The notes: a model not told the origin generated them from the letters alone. Shown: positions 17,688 to 27,358, counted from the first letter of the stretch. The stretch: 64,000 bases of DNA from Parasutterella muris (GCF_009767915.1 NZ_WSRP01000006.1:1-64000), one strand, 5' to 3'. Numbers and translations: made by a program.

Positions 17688-19147
17688 TGGCAGGACAATT
17701 AAAGGCAAATCCGGAGCGCGCGGCGCGCTTTAACAGACTGAGCGAAGACAAGGTCTGGGATGTTGTCGTAATCGGCGGCGGAGCGACAGGCTCGGGCATA
17801 GCGGTCGATGCGGCAGCGCGCGGATTTACGACACTGCTGCTGGACGCGCATGATTTCTCCGAGGGCACTTCAAGCCGTTCGACGAAACTCATTCACGGCG
17901 GCGTGCGCTATATGAAGAATCCCCGTGATTGGAAGCTGGTTCGGGAAGCGATGATCGAGCGCAAGCTGCTTTTAGGCAACGCGCCGCACTTAGTGCATCC
18001 GGAACCGTTCATTCTTCCGTGCTACGAGAACTTTGAGCGTGAGTACTACATGGCAGGCCTCTGCCTGTACAGCGCAATGGCGAGCGGCGGCTATCAGATC
18101 GGCAAGACAGAATACTTATCGGCGGCGGAGACGATTCGCCGTCTCCCCGGTGTCAAGCCGCAGGGCCTCAAAGGCGGCGTTCAGTTCTGGGACGCGCAGT
18201 TTGATGATTCGCGTCTGAATATCGCGCTCGTGAAAACCGCGGAAGCCAGAGGCGCGCTTGCGCTGAACTATGCGCCGGTGATTGGTTTCGGCCGCGGCAA
18301 GAGCGGTGAGATTCAGACGGTTCGTGTTCAGGACAAATTGAGCGGCAATGAGTATGAAGTGAAGACCCGCATGGTCTTTAACGCCGCCGGAGTTTGGACC
18401 GATGAAATCCGCCGCATGGTCAATCCGGAGGCAAGAGCGCTGATTCGCGCTTCCCGCGGCTCTCATATTATTGTGAGCCTCGAGCGTTTTGGCGGAAAGA
18501 CCGGCATGTTTATTCCGAAGACGGAGGACGGCCGTGTGCTTTTCTGTATTCCGTGGCACGGAGTGCTGGAAATCGGCACGACAGACGTTGAGGAAAAGGA
18601 TATTACTTTCCATCCCGAGGCGACCGAAGCAGAAATTGAGTTCATGCTTGAAACCGCGCGAGGCTATTTGGATTATCCGATTGAGCGCAAGGATGTGCTT
18701 GCATCCTTCTCCGGACTTCGTCCGCTCTTTAATCCTTCCGCGGGCGGTTCCACCGCAGCGGTTTCCCGAGAGCACTCGGTGATCCCGGAATTTAAGAATA
18801 TGGTTACCGTTACCGGCGGCAAATGGACGGCTTATCGAGCGATGGCCGAACACGCGATGTCGGTCGCGGTGGATCAGGGGTTGATCTATAAGCGTCCGTG
18901 TACTACAAAATACATGTCGATTTACCGAGATGAGGCCTTTGACGCCGAGGCGATTGAAGAGGCGGCGTTTAGAGGCGAGCTTGAGGAAGAAAAACTGCTC
19001 GCGTTCGCGCGTCACTGCAGAGACAACGCCTTTGCGGTTTATCCTGAAGATGTTTTGTATCGCCGCCTGAGAATCGGCCAGATGAGCGCTAAGCGCACTG
19101 AAGAGCTTCTGCCGAAGATCAAACCGGTGTTTGAGCAAGCCGAATAA
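17687..19147 (+). CDS. glpD: Glycerol-3-phosphate dehydrogenase, FAD-dependent (GlpD)
   Basis: A 486-residue flavoprotein that oxidises glycerol 3-phosphate to dihydroxyacetone phosphate and passes electrons to quinone at the inner membrane. The dinucleotide fold is VVVIGGGATGSGIAVDAAAR, followed by the family block SSRSTKLIHGGVRYM. The substrate region (GVLEIGTTDVEEK) and the TGGKWTAYRAMAEH motif are present. The frame is open upstream to 17645 inside glpK. I chose the ATG at 17687 because GGGAG lies 6 bases before it and it overlaps the glpK stop. The protein is slightly shorter than E. coli GlpD (501). Confidence 0.93.
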   Translation: MAGQLKANPERAARFNRLSEDKVWDVVVIGGGATGSGIAVDAAARGFTTLLLDAHDFSEGTSSRSTKLIHGGVRYMKNPRDWKLVREAMIERKLLLGNAPHLVHPEPFILPCYENFEREYYMAGLCLYSAMASGGYQIGKTEYLSAAETIRRLPGVKPQGLKGGVQFWDAQFDDSRLNIALVKTAEARGALALNYAPVIGFGRGKSGEIQTVRVQDKLSGNEYEVKTRMVFNAAGVWTDEIRRMVNPEARALIRASRGSHIIVSLERFGGKTGMFIPKTEDGRVLFCIPWHGVLEIGTTDVEEKDITFHPEATEAEIEFMLETARGYLDYPIERKDVLASFSGLRPLFNPSAGGSTAAVSREHSVIPEFKNMVTVTGGKWTAYRAMAEHAMSVAVDQGLIYKRPCTTKYMSIYRDEAFDAEAIEEAAFRGELEEEKLLAFARHCRDNAFAVYPEDVLYRRLRIGQMSAKRTEELLPKIKPVFEQAE

Positions 19148-19156
19148 ACTTTAGAG

Positions 19157-19187
19157 AGCCGGACAAAAATTCCGGCTTTTCTTCTTT
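19157..19187 (+). terminator. Terminator of glpK-glpD
   Basis: Stem AGCCGGA (19157-19163) with TCCGGCT (19171-19177), then TTTTCTTCTTTT. Positions 19188-19313 after it contain no gene that I can see. Confidence 0.8.
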
Positions 19188-19313
19188 TGGGCGGTATATG
19201 GGAACGGGAGTGAAAAGTCGGCGGCTGATTCAAAAAAGGCTGTTTTAAAGGCCGTCGTCGGGGAAGGAATGAGACTCAGGTATAACAAAGTTTTACATCC
19301 CTATCTTATCAAG

Positions 19314-19342
19314 TTGAATCTCTGTGATTTTTTCCGTATAAT
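19314..19342 (+). promoter_or_regulatory. Strong sigma-70 promoter for rplM-rpsI
   Basis: TTGAAT (19314-19319), a 17-base spacer and a consensus TATAAT (19337-19342). Predicted transcription start is near 19349, about 131 bases before rplM. Confidence 0.75.
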
Positions 19343-19348
19343 CCTGTC

Positions 19349-19479
19349 CTCTCTGTTGGAGCGTTGTCCTTTCGTCATCGCTCGTCCGTTGTAAAAATGT
19401 CATCTCAGGGCCTGACGGCTCTGGGTATTAGAAAAAATGTCGAGTGTCCTTTGGACACTTAATTTATAGGTGAAAAGTA
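19349..19479 (+). promoter_or_regulatory. Structured 5' leader of the L13-S9 operon
   Basis: The about 131-base leader has two hairpins: CAGGGCC-4-GGCTCTG (19406-19423, one G-T pair) and AGTGTCC-3-GGACACT (19443-19459), the second ending 20 bases before the start codon. In E. coli the operon is repressed by its product L13 acting on the leader. A similar role here is inference; I do not recognise the exact L13 site. Confidence 0.45.
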
Positions 19480-19908
19480 ATGAAAACCTTCTCGGCCAAG
19501 CCGCTTGAAGTAAAGCGCGAATGGTACGTGGTTGATGCAACCGATAAGGTTGTCGGCCGCCTTGCCGCTGAAATCGCTCTCAGACTCCGTGGCAAAGACA
19601 AGCCTGAATACACACCGCACGTCGACACGGGCGACTACATTATCGTTGTCAACGCTGACAAGCTGGTGATGACAGGCAACAAGACGGAAGACAAGAAGTA
19701 TTTCCGTCACTCCGGTTACCCCGGCGGTGTTTATGAAACAACTTTCCGCAAGATGCAGGAAAAGCATCCGGGTCGTGCTCTGGAAATCGCTGTTAAGGGT
19801 ATGCTCCCAAAAGGACCCCTTGGCTACGCAATGTTCAAGAAACTCTTCGTTTACGCCGGTTCCGAACACAAGCATTCCGCACAGCAACCTAAACAGCTCG
19901 AGATCTAA
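19480..19908 (+). CDS. rplM: 50S ribosomal protein L13
   Basis: A 142-residue protein starting [20 protein letters not shown] and containing [39 protein letters not shown] and a C-terminal [16 protein letters not shown] block, all diagnostic for L13. It is an early-assembly protein of the large subunit. It ends two bases before rpsI and is cotranscribed with it from the promoter at 19314. Confidence 0.97.
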   Translation: MKTFSAKPLEVKREWYVVDATDKVVGRLAAEIALRLRGKDKPEYTPHVDTGDYIIVVNADKLVMTGNKTEDKKYFRHSGYPGGVYETTFRKMQEKHPGRALEIAVKGMLPKGPLGYAMFKKLFVYAGSEHKHSAQQPKQLEI

Positions 19909-19910
19909 AA

Positions 19911-20303
19911 ATGATTGGAAATTACAACTACGGCACAGGCCGCCGCAAGAGCTCTGTTGCTCGTGTCTTCATTAAGCGCGGTACTGGCAAAATCGAAATC
20001 AACGGTCGCACTCTTGACGAGTACATCCACCGTGAAACCGGCCGTATGGTCGTTCGTCAGCCTCTCGTTCTGACTGATAATGTTGAAACATTCGACATCA
20101 AGGTCAACGTTAAAGGCGGCGGTGAATCCGGTCAGGCCGGCGCTATCCGCCACGGCATCACTCGCGCTCTCATCGACTATGATGAAACACTGAAGTCCGT
20201 TCTGTCTCAGGCCGGTCTCGTTACACGTGACGCCCGTGAAGTTGAACGTAAGAAAGTCGGTCTGCGTAAGGCACGTCGCCGTAAACAGTTCTCCAAGCGT
20301 TAA
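19911..20303 (+). CDS. rpsI: 30S ribosomal protein S9
   Basis: A 130-residue protein with [13 protein letters not shown] near the start, the [19 protein letters not shown] core and the basic tail [14 protein letters not shown], whose last residues reach the tRNA in the ribosomal P site. It is complete and of standard length. It ends the rplM operon ahead of a UUCG-loop terminator. Confidence 0.97.
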   Translation: MIGNYNYGTGRRKSSVARVFIKRGTGKIEINGRTLDEYIHRETGRMVVRQPLVLTDNVETFDIKVNVKGGGESGQAGAIRHGITRALIDYDETLKSVLSQAGLVTRDAREVERKKVGLRKARRRKQFSKR

Positions 20304-20344
20304 TTCGCTTTTGGAAATTTCGATCTTCGATCGAAATACCGCAG

Positions 20345-20370
20345 AAAAGGTCGCTTCGGCGGCCTTTTTT
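20345..20370 (+). terminator. Terminator of rplM-rpsI
   Basis: Stem AAAAGGTCGC / GCGGCCTTTT closed by a stable TTCG tetraloop, followed by a T run. Confidence 0.88.
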
Positions 20371-20463
20371 ATTTCCTGAGCATACAGTTCGTCTAGCGGC
20401 AGAATCTGTCAGAGGCCGCTTCCCGGCAGGGATTTCATATCCGTTTTTTGTTTACGGTCAAAG

Positions 20464-20569
20464 TATAATTTTCCGAGCAGCTCCGGTGAGTTTTCGAAAT
20501 GAACGGAGAAAGAGCGTCGTGCGATGCTGTGCGGCCGCTGCAGGGATTTCTCGTCACTGATGACGAGAA
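20464..20569 (+). promoter_or_regulatory. argC promoter -10 box and leader hairpin
   Basis: A consensus TATAAT lies at 20464-20469, with no good -35 at the right distance. A perfect 9-bp hairpin, TTCTCGTCA-CTGA-TGACGAGAA (20548-20569), falls in the presumed 5' leader 44 bases before the argC start. No T run follows. The rest of 20371-20613 shows nothing else that I recognise, and no ARG box was identified. Confidence 0.4.
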
Positions 20570-20613
20570 GGATGTCAAACTTTCAAAATCCTCAACCTAA
20601 CAGGAAGTCCGAA

Positions 20614-21672
20614 ATGAAAAAAATTAAAGTCGGTATTGTCGGCGGAAGCGGCTACACAGGCATTGAGCTGCTTCGTCTTCTTGCGCAGCATCCGAAGGCG
20701 GAAATCGTCACCATTACCGGAAGAAAAGACGCCGGTACGCATGTGGCGAAGATGTTCCCTAATCTTCGCGGACGTTTGGATCTGACATTCTGTGATCCTT
20801 CCGAGGCTCCGCTCGATCAGTGTGACGTGGTATTTTTTGCGACGCCGCATGGCGTAGCGATGTCCATGGCGCGGGAGCTGACCGCCAAGGGCGTCAAGGT
20901 TATCGATCTGGCGGCGGATTTTCGTATTAAAGACACGGAAGTGTTTAGCAAATGGTACAAGATGGAGCACAGCTGCCCCGATCTGCTTGCTAAGGCCGTA
21001 TACGGTCAGCCTGAGACAATGCGCGAGCAGATGAAGAAAGCGGATATTCTCGGTATGGCCGGCTGCTATCCGACAACGATTGAGCTCGGTCTTATGCCGC
21101 TTTTAAAACTTCACAGCGCGGAAAAAGACATTGTGAATCTCAATGTCTCGATCATTGCCGACAGCAAGTCCGGCATCAGCGGCGCCGGCAGAAAGGCCGA
21201 CGTGAGTTTGATTTGCGCAGAAGCTGCCGACAACTTTAAGGCCTATGGCGTTGGCGGCCACCGCCACGAGCCCGAGATGGTTCAGCAGCTGAGCGAATTC
21301 GCGGGCGAGAAGGTTCCGCTCACGTTCATTCCGCATCTTCTGCCGACGATCAGAGGCATCTTCTCGACGATTTACGTGCGTCTGACGGAAAAAGGCACGG
21401 GAGTGGATTTCCAGTCTCTGTATGAAAACGCCTATCGTGACGAACCCTTTGTGGACGTTCTGCCGACTGGATCGCTACCGGAGACGAGGTCGGTACGCGG
21501 ATCCAACATGGTTCGCATCGCGCTTTACCGCAAGGAGCCTGATCTGCTCGTGATCCTTGTGGTCGAAGATAATCTCGTTAAGGGTTCTGCCGGACAGTCT
21601 GTGCAGGCGATGAATCTGCTCATGGGACTGCCTGAAAGCACAGGGCTGGATCAGATTGCGCTGATGCCCTAA
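20614..21672 (+). CDS. argC: N-acetyl-gamma-glutamyl-phosphate reductase
   Basis: A 352-residue NADPH-dependent enzyme that reduces N-acetylglutamyl phosphate to the semialdehyde, step 3 of arginine synthesis. The nucleotide-binding start is [18 protein letters not shown]. The active-site cysteine is in GMAGCYPTT (C150), with the HRHEPE motif near 222. The start was moved from an open frame beginning at 20524 to the ATG at 20614, which has AGGAAG seven bases upstream and matches family amino ends. It stands alone here, not with other arg genes. Its proximity to rplM-rpsI is common in betaproteobacteria. Confidence 0.94.
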   Translation: MKKIKVGIVGGSGYTGIELLRLLAQHPKAEIVTITGRKDAGTHVAKMFPNLRGRLDLTFCDPSEAPLDQCDVVFFATPHGVAMSMARELTAKGVKVIDLAADFRIKDTEVFSKWYKMEHSCPDLLAKAVYGQPETMREQMKKADILGMAGCYPTTIELGLMPLLKLHSAEKDIVNLNVSIIADSKSGISGAGRKADVSLICAEAADNFKAYGVGGHRHEPEMVQQLSEFAGEKVPLTFIPHLLPTIRGIFSTIYVRLTEKGTGVDFQSLYENAYRDEPFVDVLPTGSLPETRSVRGSNMVRIALYRKEPDLLVILVVEDNLVKGSAGQSVQAMNLLMGLPESTGLDQIALMP

Positions 21673-21679
21673 AAGAAAA

Positions 21680-21719
21680 AAGCCTCTGACTCCATGGAAG
21701 AATCAGAGGCTTAAATTTT
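21680..21719. terminator. Bidirectional terminator between argC and the PEBP gene
   Basis: Stem AAGCCTCTGA (21680-21689) with TCAGAGGCTT (21703-21712), flanked by an A-rich run on the left and AAATTTTT on the right, between convergent genes. Confidence 0.85.
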
Positions 21720-21726
21720 TAGCGGC

Positions 21727-22371
21727 CTATTTACGCACGAGTTTCGGATTCAAGGTGTAAAGACCCGAGACGGAGGCGGATGCGAGAATATGTCCCTGCA
21801 TCGCTTCGAGCACTTCCGGACCGGTGAAGCTTCCGCTCAGCGGCAGCAGCGGGAAGTCGACCGCATAGACAGTAAAGACGTAGCGGTGCATTCTCTCATC
21901 ATTCCACGGAGGGCAGGGACCGTCATAGCCGTAGTGCTTGCCGGTTTCCTCCGGTTTCTCGAAGTTGGTGTAGTCGTTCAGTCCCTGACGCATGCCGTTA
22001 GCGCATGCGGGCCCTTTCTTGCCTTTCGGGGTCACGCCTTTTGAGAGGGTGCCCACGTCAATACAGGGTTCTTCCGGCACGATATCCACCAGAATCCAGT
22101 GGAAGAAGTCTCTTCTCGGCGCATCTTCCGCAATGACTGCGTCCTCACGGTTAGCCATAGAGAAATCCTGCGGCACGTCGTGATCCTGGCAGATGACTAC
22201 CAACGACTGTGTGCCCGCGGGCGGATTTGACCATGCAATCTGAGGATTGCGGTTCCCAGCGGGAACAGTATGTTCGCGCCCCATCGGATCTAATTTCGCG
22301 TAGGCGTAGCCTTCCGGAATCATTGCGCCTTCGTCAAAAGAATCGCTCCATACTCTGAAGATACTTTCCAT
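21727..22371 (-). CDS. YbhB/YbcL family PEBP-like protein
   Basis: A 214-residue member of the phosphatidylethanolamine-binding protein fold (Raf-kinase-inhibitor-like in databases). Landmarks are NPQIAWSNPPAGTQSLVVICQDHDVP, FFHWILVDI, YGYDGPCPPWNDERMHRYVFTVYAVD and SASVSGLYTLNP. The DPD-like and GPCPP motifs line the anion-binding pocket in this family. The bacterial role is not known. There is no signal peptide. It is the last gene of a minus-strand group with tyrS and dtd and starts 4 bases after dtd. Confidence 0.85.
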   Translation of the reverse strand: MESIFRVWSDSFDEGAMIPEGYAYAKLDPMGREHTVPAGNRNPQIAWSNPPAGTQSLVVICQDHDVPQDFSMANREDAVIAEDAPRRDFFHWILVDIVPEEPCIDVGTLSKGVTPKGKKGPACANGMRQGLNDYTNFEKPEETGKHYGYDGPCPPWNDERMHRYVFTVYAVDFPLLPLSGSFTGPEVLEAMQGHILASASVSGLYTLNPKLVRK

Positions 22372-22375
22372 AGAC

Positions 22376-22825
22376 TTACCTCTTTTTCGGGTATCTTAGC
22401 CAAAATGTGACCGGACCGTCGTTGACCAGTTCAACCGCCATATGCGCGCCGAACACGCCGGTGACAGGCGAAAAACCTTCAGCTTCCAGTTTTTTAACAA
22501 AACGTTCGTACAGTTTCTCGCCGAGCTTCGGCTCCGCTGCGGGCGTGAAGCTCGGTCGATTGCCGCTGTTGGTGTCGGCGGCGAGTGTGAACTGAGAGAC
22601 CGCCATGATTTGGCCTTTGATGTCACGAAGGCTCAGATTCATTTTGCCGTTCTCGTCGCTGAACACCCGATAGTTCAGCACGCGTTCGGCAAGCGCGTCC
22701 GCGTCCTTTTCGCTGTCATCTCTTTCGGCGCAGGCCAGTGCGACCAAGCCCTGATCGATACGGCCGCGAAAAACACCGTCGGCGGTCAGGGATGCTTTGG
22801 AAACCCGCTGAATCAACGCGATCAT
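22376..22825 (-). CDS. dtd: D-aminoacyl-tRNA deacylase
   Basis: A 149-residue homodimeric editing enzyme that frees tRNA mischarged with D-amino acids (and glycine from tRNA-Ala). Both signature motifs are there: SQFTLAADT (near 78) and NDGPVTFWL close to the C-terminus. Full length. It lies 10 bases after tyrS, which is fitting since D-tyrosyl-tRNA is a classic substrate. Confidence 0.95.
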   Translation of the reverse strand: MIALIQRVSKASLTADGVFRGRIDQGLVALACAERDDSEKDADALAERVLNYRVFSDENGKMNLSLRDIKGQIMAVSQFTLAADTNSGNRPSFTPAAEPKLGEKLYERFVKKLEAEGFSPVTGVFGAHMAVELVNDGPVTFWLRYPKKR

Positions 22826-22835
22826 TTTGTCTCTC

Positions 22836-24080
22836 TTACTTCAAATGAATCTTGGCCCACTTTCTCTTGCCGACCTGAAGGACGTAATCGCCGGGAGCGA
22901 CTTCAGTCTTTTTATCGGTGACCTTTTCGCCGTCGAGGCGCACGCCGCCCTGATCAATATTGCGGTTGGCGTCGCTTGTTGAAGCGCACAGGCCGGCTTC
23001 TTTAATCAGTTTGGCAAGAAGCATCGGCTCGCCGGAGTTGTCGACGCTGATTTCGGGAACATCGCTCGGCATCGCGCCTTTGCGGAAGCGGTTGACGAAT
23101 TCCTGTTCCGCGGCGTCTGCTGCGGCCGCGTCATGGAATCGAGTCACGATTTCCTTAGCGAGCAGAACCTTCGCGTCGCGCGGATTGCGTCCGTTTTCGC
23201 ATTCCTTCTTCAGCTGAGCGATTTCCTCGTTGCTGCGCATGGAAAGCAAATCAAACCAGTTCCACATCAGATCATCGGACAGGGACATGACTTTGCCGAA
23301 CATATCGTTCGGATTTTCGGTAATGCCGATGTAGTTATGTTTGGACTTGCTCATCTTGTTGACGCCGTCCAGGCCGACCAGCAGCGGCATTGTGATGATG
23401 CACTGCGCTTCCTGGCCGTACTGGCGCTGCAGTTCGCGGCCTACGAGCAGGTTGAATCTCTGATCGGAACCGCCAAGTTCCACATCGGCCTCAAGGGCGA
23501 CGGAGTCGTAGCCCTGCATCAGCGGGTAAAGCAGCTCATGCATGGCGATCGGTGCCTGTTCGGCAAAACGCTTGGCAAAGTCGTCGCGCTCAAGCAGACG
23601 AGCGAGCGTATAGCGGGACGCTAAGCGAATCATGCCTTCGGAACCGAGTTTGTTGCACCATTCGGAGTTGTAGCGAATTTCGGTTTTATCCGGATCCAGG
23701 ACATGGTAGGCCTGATCAAGATAAGTCTTCGCATTTGTTTCAATTTGTTCTCTCGTTAACGGCGGGCGTGTTGTATTGCGGCCGGAGGGGTCGCCGATGG
23801 CACTTGTAAAGTCTCCTACGAGGAAGATAACGGTATGTCCGAGATCCTGAAACTGACGCAGTTTGTTCAGAACGACAGTGTGTCCGAGATGGATGTCGGG
23901 AGCGGTAGGATCGAGACCGAGTTTGACACGAAGAGGCTTGCCCGTCGCTTCGGCGCGAGCGAGCTTCTGCTCAAGCTCCTGCTCAATCAGAAGTGTGTCG
24001 GTGCCGCGTTTGATTAGGGCCATTGCGTCCTTAATCTTCTGGCTCACCGGGAATTTTTTTTGTTCGACACTTTCAGTCAT
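22836..24080 (-). CDS. tyrS: Tyrosyl-tRNA synthetase
   Basis: A 414-residue class I synthetase that charges tRNA-Tyr. The HIGH-type motif is HLGH in [11 protein letters not shown] and the KMSKS loop is exact (KMSKSKHN). An S4 RNA-binding domain fills the last about 60 residues ([11 protein letters not shown] ... [15 protein letters not shown]). It belongs to the TyrZ-like group with the KMSKS form. The open frame continues to 24131, but the ATG at 24080 fits family starts and has AGGAT upstream. First gene of tyrS-dtd-PEBP, divergent from the M23 gene. Confidence 0.94.
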   Translation of the reverse strand: MTESVEQKKFPVSQKIKDAMALIKRGTDTLLIEQELEQKLARAEATGKPLRVKLGLDPTAPDIHLGHTVVLNKLRQFQDLGHTVIFLVGDFTSAIGDPSGRNTTRPPLTREQIETNAKTYLDQAYHVLDPDKTEIRYNSEWCNKLGSEGMIRLASRYTLARLLERDDFAKRFAEQAPIAMHELLYPLMQGYDSVALEADVELGGSDQRFNLLVGRELQRQYGQEAQCIITMPLLVGLDGVNKMSKSKHNYIGITENPNDMFGKVMSLSDDLMWNWFDLLSMRSNEEIAQLKKECENGRNPRDAKVLLAKEIVTRFHDAAAADAAEQEFVNRFRKGAMPSDVPEISVDNSGEPMLLAKLIKEAGLCASTSDANRNIDQGGVRLDGEKVTDKKTEVAPGDYVLQVGKRKWAKIHLK

Positions 24081-24285
24081 TTTTAGAAACAATCCTAAAA
24101 TCGTAGTAGTAAAACCCCTTGCAGACGTCAATGTTTAAATCCAATATAATTGACGCACTTGACGGTAGGGGCGTAATCAAAGCCATCCCCATATTCTATA
24201 TTCTCTTTCAGCGTTTATCCTTTCTGCGTTGGGGGATTTGTTTTCGTCAAGCGAATTGAGAGTGAGAACGAAGAGAGACAGAAAA

Positions 24286-25611
24286 GTGAATACTGCAGCA
24301 GGCAAATTAACCAAGATTTTTAAGTCAGTGACATTTGCGGCTGCTCTCGTTCTGCCTTTCGCCTCCTTTAATTCTCTGCACGCAGCGGAAGAAAAGACGC
24401 CGGTCATTATGGAAAAGGCCGGCGAAATTGATCTTAGCGTTCTGATTCAGCAGTGGGCAAGCGAAATGGACGATGTCTACGCTGAGACCCACATTGAACC
24501 GAAAGACACCTCCAAGAAGATTTTCGAGCGCCTTGGTATCCAGGACAAAGCCTTTACTCGTTACGTGACGACAATCAAAGGCAAAGAAAATCCGTTTGCG
24601 CGTCTCTCCCGAGGACGTCTTATCCAGGCTCGTCTGACGACTGGCGGAGAAGTGATTTCTCTGAGAGTGTTCCGTCCGATTGACTCACAGTCCAAAGATA
24701 TTTCTTTCTTTGAGGTCAGCAAAAATAAAGACGGGAAATTCATGCATGCCGAGAAAACCAGCGGGTTTGATGCGCTTCCGATCGCTGCTTCGGGCGTTAT
24801 TACCTCCAACTTGGATAAAGCGGCTGTCGAAGCGAATATTCCTGCCGGAGTTCTCAAGCAGATCAAAGATCGTTTGTCGACGGAGCTGAACCTCTCCAAG
24901 GACGTCTCTAAGGGCGACACATTCAGCGTGATTTATGAGCGCCGTCAGCTTGACGGAGCTGACATCGGAACCGGGAAACTGCTCGCGATTGAGTACTACG
25001 CCAAGAATAAGACGATTGAGTCGTATTGGTATGAAGGCGAAGGAATCGAAGGTTATTACGATTCCGAAGGAAAAAACAACGATGTGACTTTCCTTCGCAT
25101 GCCCTGCGAGGCGCGTGTCACCTCGACTTTTAACCGAGTTCGTCGACATCCCGTGACCGGACGTTTGCGACCGCACTGGGGTGTGGATTTAGGCGCGCCC
25201 AAAGGAACGCCTATCTATGCAGCCAGTGACGGCACGGTGACGACGAAGCGTTATCAGCGACGCGGCTACGGCTATTGGCTGGAGATTTCGCACTCCTCGG
25301 GCTATACCTCCCTTTACGCACACATGAGCAAGTACGCTCCGGGGATTGAACCCGGAACAAAAGTGAAAAAAGGTCAGCTCATCGGTTATGTCGGTGCGAC
25401 CGGCATGGCAACAGGACCTCATCTGCACTATGAACTTAAGAAGGACGGCCAGCAGGTCAACCCGCTGATTGCTGATTTGCGTACCGGTGAAAACCTTCGA
25501 GATGAGGCCGCTGAAGATTTTAAAGTGGCGATTGCTCCGATGCGCCGTCAGATCGCGATGCTCAGTCGAATTCAGCTCGCTCAGAATCAGCCTCGTACAG
25601 CCGCGCATTAA
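24286..25611 (+). CDS. M23 family metallopeptidase (murein endopeptidase-like)
   Basis: An exported LytM/M23 peptidase of about 441 residues. A signal peptide covers the start (KLTKIFKSVTFAAALVLPF... LHA-AEE). An OapA/LysM-like middle region follows, then the zinc domain near the C-terminus with RPHWGVDLGAPKGTPIYA, SSGYTSLYAHMS and GPHLHYEL, which supply the H-x(n)-D and HxH ligands. It should cut peptide cross-links in peptidoglycan in the periplasm, as MepM/YebA does. The start is uncertain: frames open at TTG 24229 and GTG 24262. I chose GTG 24286 because it gives the cleanest signal peptide. The neighbour anmK recycles the muropeptide sugars, as in other betaproteobacteria. Confidence 0.87.
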   Translation: MNTAAGKLTKIFKSVTFAAALVLPFASFNSLHAAEEKTPVIMEKAGEIDLSVLIQQWASEMDDVYAETHIEPKDTSKKIFERLGIQDKAFTRYVTTIKGKENPFARLSRGRLIQARLTTGGEVISLRVFRPIDSQSKDISFFEVSKNKDGKFMHAEKTSGFDALPIAASGVITSNLDKAAVEANIPAGVLKQIKDRLSTELNLSKDVSKGDTFSVIYERRQLDGADIGTGKLLAIEYYAKNKTIESYWYEGEGIEGYYDSEGKNNDVTFLRMPCEARVTSTFNRVRRHPVTGRLRPHWGVDLGAPKGTPIYAASDGTVTTKRYQRRGYGYWLEISHSSGYTSLYAHMSKYAPGIEPGTKVKKGQLIGYVGATGMATGPHLHYELKKDGQQVNPLIADLRTGENLRDEAAEDFKVAIAPMRRQIAMLSRIQLAQNQPRTAAH

Positions 25612-25652
25612 CATCCATTAGAATTGAGGTCTTGTAAACAAGACCATTTTCT

Positions 25653-26759
25653 ATGTCAGAACCGCAAATTCCTATTTATGTCGGAATGATGTCCGGCACC
25701 AGCATGGACGGCGTCGACGCGGTCGCAGCCGTGTTTACTAACGGTCGATATCAATTTATCGGCCGAAGTTCGGAGTCCTATTCCACACATCTGCGCTCCT
25801 CTCTGATCAGTCTCTGTTCGAGCGGTCCGGACGAGGTCCTGCGCTGTCAGGAGTGCGGCAACGAAGTCGCCAAAATCTACGCTAAAGTTTTTAACAAGCT
25901 GCTGGAAGGAACCGGTCTGGAAACCTCAAACATTTGCGCTATCGGCGCGCACGGTCAGACGATTCGTCACAGCCCGCAGATGGGCGCGAGCACGCAGCTG
26001 ATCAACGGGGCGCTGCTTGCGGAGCTTACGAAGACGGATGTGGTGACGGATTTTCGCAGTCGGGATTTAGCCGCGGGCGGTGAAGGCGCGCCGCTAGTGC
26101 CGCTGTTTCATAAATGCGTGTTCAGCGGCAGTGTGCCGCGCGGCATTCTCAACATCGGCGGCATCAGCAATCTGACATATCTGCCTGCTTTAGGTTCCGA
26201 CGCAGATGTTTTTGGTTTTGACTGCGGTCCGGGCAATGTTCTGATGGATGGCTGGACTGAGAAAATCAACGGCACGCCCTACGATCACGATGGAATGTGG
26301 GCTAGAAGCGGTAAGGTTAGTGAGAAGCTTCTGGCGCTGCTGAAGAAAGAAGCGTTTTTTGATCTGACGCCGCCGAAAAGCACCGGCCGTGAGCTTTTTA
26401 ACTTAGGCTGGCTTGAATCAAAACTTTCCGATGAGTCTGTAGAAGACGTGCAGAGGACGCTGGTAGCCCTGACGGCGGGCACGATTACTGAAGCGATTGA
26501 GCGCTTTGCCCCGGACATTCAGGAGTTGTTTGTATGCGGCGGCGGAGCGAAAAATTCGCTTTTAATGCAGGAGCTTACGGCAATGAATCCCGCAAGGGCG
26601 GTAAAAACGACGGCGGCTCTGGGCATGGACGCTCAGGACGTGGAAGGCGCGGCCTTTGCGTGGCTCGCAAAACGATTCGTTGAGCGGCAGCCGGGGAATC
26701 TTCCGAGCGTCACGGGCGCAGAAGGCGGAAGGATTTTAGGCGCGCTTTATCCGGCGTAA
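25653..26759 (+). CDS. anmK: Anhydro-N-acetylmuramic acid kinase
   Basis: A 368-residue cytoplasmic kinase that opens 1,6-anhydro-MurNAc and phosphorylates it, a step in recycling cell-wall fragments. The start YVGMMSGTSMDGVDAVAAVF is the family fingerprint. GAHGQTIRH, TDVVTDFRSRDLAAGGEGAPLVPLFH, FDCGPGNVLMD and VCGGGAKNSLLM follow in order. It lies 41 bases after the M23 peptidase and is probably cotranscribed with it. Confidence 0.95.
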   Translation: MSEPQIPIYVGMMSGTSMDGVDAVAAVFTNGRYQFIGRSSESYSTHLRSSLISLCSSGPDEVLRCQECGNEVAKIYAKVFNKLLEGTGLETSNICAIGAHGQTIRHSPQMGASTQLINGALLAELTKTDVVTDFRSRDLAAGGEGAPLVPLFHKCVFSGSVPRGILNIGGISNLTYLPALGSDADVFGFDCGPGNVLMDGWTEKINGTPYDHDGMWARSGKVSEKLLALLKKEAFFDLTPPKSTGRELFNLGWLESKLSDESVEDVQRTLVALTAGTITEAIERFAPDIQELFVCGGGAKNSLLMQELTAMNPARAVKTTAALGMDAQDVEGAAFAWLAKRFVERQPGNLPSVTGAEGGRILGALYPA

Positions 26760-26770
26760 AAAATAATAAG

Positions 26771-26792
26771 GCCCGATTCGAAAGAATCGGGC
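26771..26792. terminator. Terminator between anmK and erpA
   Basis: A perfect 9-bp stem GCCCGATTC-GAAA-GAATCGGGC. On the minus strand it is followed by TTATTATTTTTT, so it best serves erpA. On the plus strand only a weak AT stretch follows. Confidence 0.72.
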
Positions 26793-26829
26793 AGAATTCT
26801 TATTACGTCAAGAAGCGCGAATTTTACCG

Positions 26830-27183
26830 TTATACGGAGAAGCTGGAGCCGCAGCTGCAGGTTGTCGTCGCATTCGGGTTTTTGATGACGAACTGAGCGC
26901 CTTCAAGGTCTTCTTTGTAGTCGATTTCAGCGCCGACTAAATACTGATAGCTCATCGAATCGATGAGGAGCATGACGCCGTTGCGTTCCATGGTCGCGTC
27001 GTCTTCATTGACTTCTTCATCAAAGGTGAAGCCATACTGGAAGCCGGAGCATCCGCCGCCCTGAACAAAAACGCGAAGTTTCAGGTTGGGGTTGCCTTCC
27101 TCGTCGATCAGTTCTTTAACTTTCATGCTGGCCGCATCGGTGAAAATGATCGGATCGGGAAGCTTGACCTGTTCTTCAGACAT
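26830..27183 (-). CDS. erpA: Iron-sulfur cluster insertion protein ErpA
   Basis: A 117-residue A-type carrier that hands [4Fe-4S] clusters to apo-proteins. The three conserved cysteines are in [11 protein letters not shown] (near residue 46) and TTCSCGSSF at the end. The D-E-x(4)-D region ([13 protein letters not shown] start) is typical of ErpA rather than IscA. It stands alone on the minus strand, divergent from glyA with a 175-base gap. No IscR box was recognised. Confidence 0.92.
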   Translation of the reverse strand: MSEEQVKLPDPIIFTDAASMKVKELIDEEGNPNLKLRVFVQGGGCSGFQYGFTFDEEVNEDDATMERNGVMLLIDSMSYQYLVGAEIDYKEDLEGAQFVIKNPNATTTCSCGSSFSV

Positions 27184-27358
27184 ATTGATTCCTCATAATT
27201 AACTAATTTGGTGACTCGATTATATAGATGCAGTCAATATCCTTTCGTATTAATTGAAAAAATTAGTTTGGAAAGTTGTTCTTTACAGCGGCGTATCATT
27301 TAAGCTTATGCACATTCGGCACCCACCAGGTGTTGTATTTATTAGAGAGGATTTCGGA

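Noticed and set aside
18116-19138. Long open frame (340 codons) opposite glpD
   Set aside because: Antisense shadow; glpD has complete family motifs on the other strand.
20524-20613. Earlier start giving argC a 30-residue amino-terminal extension
   Set aside because: It does not match ArgC amino ends. The ATG at 20614 has a good ribosome binding site and gives the family start.
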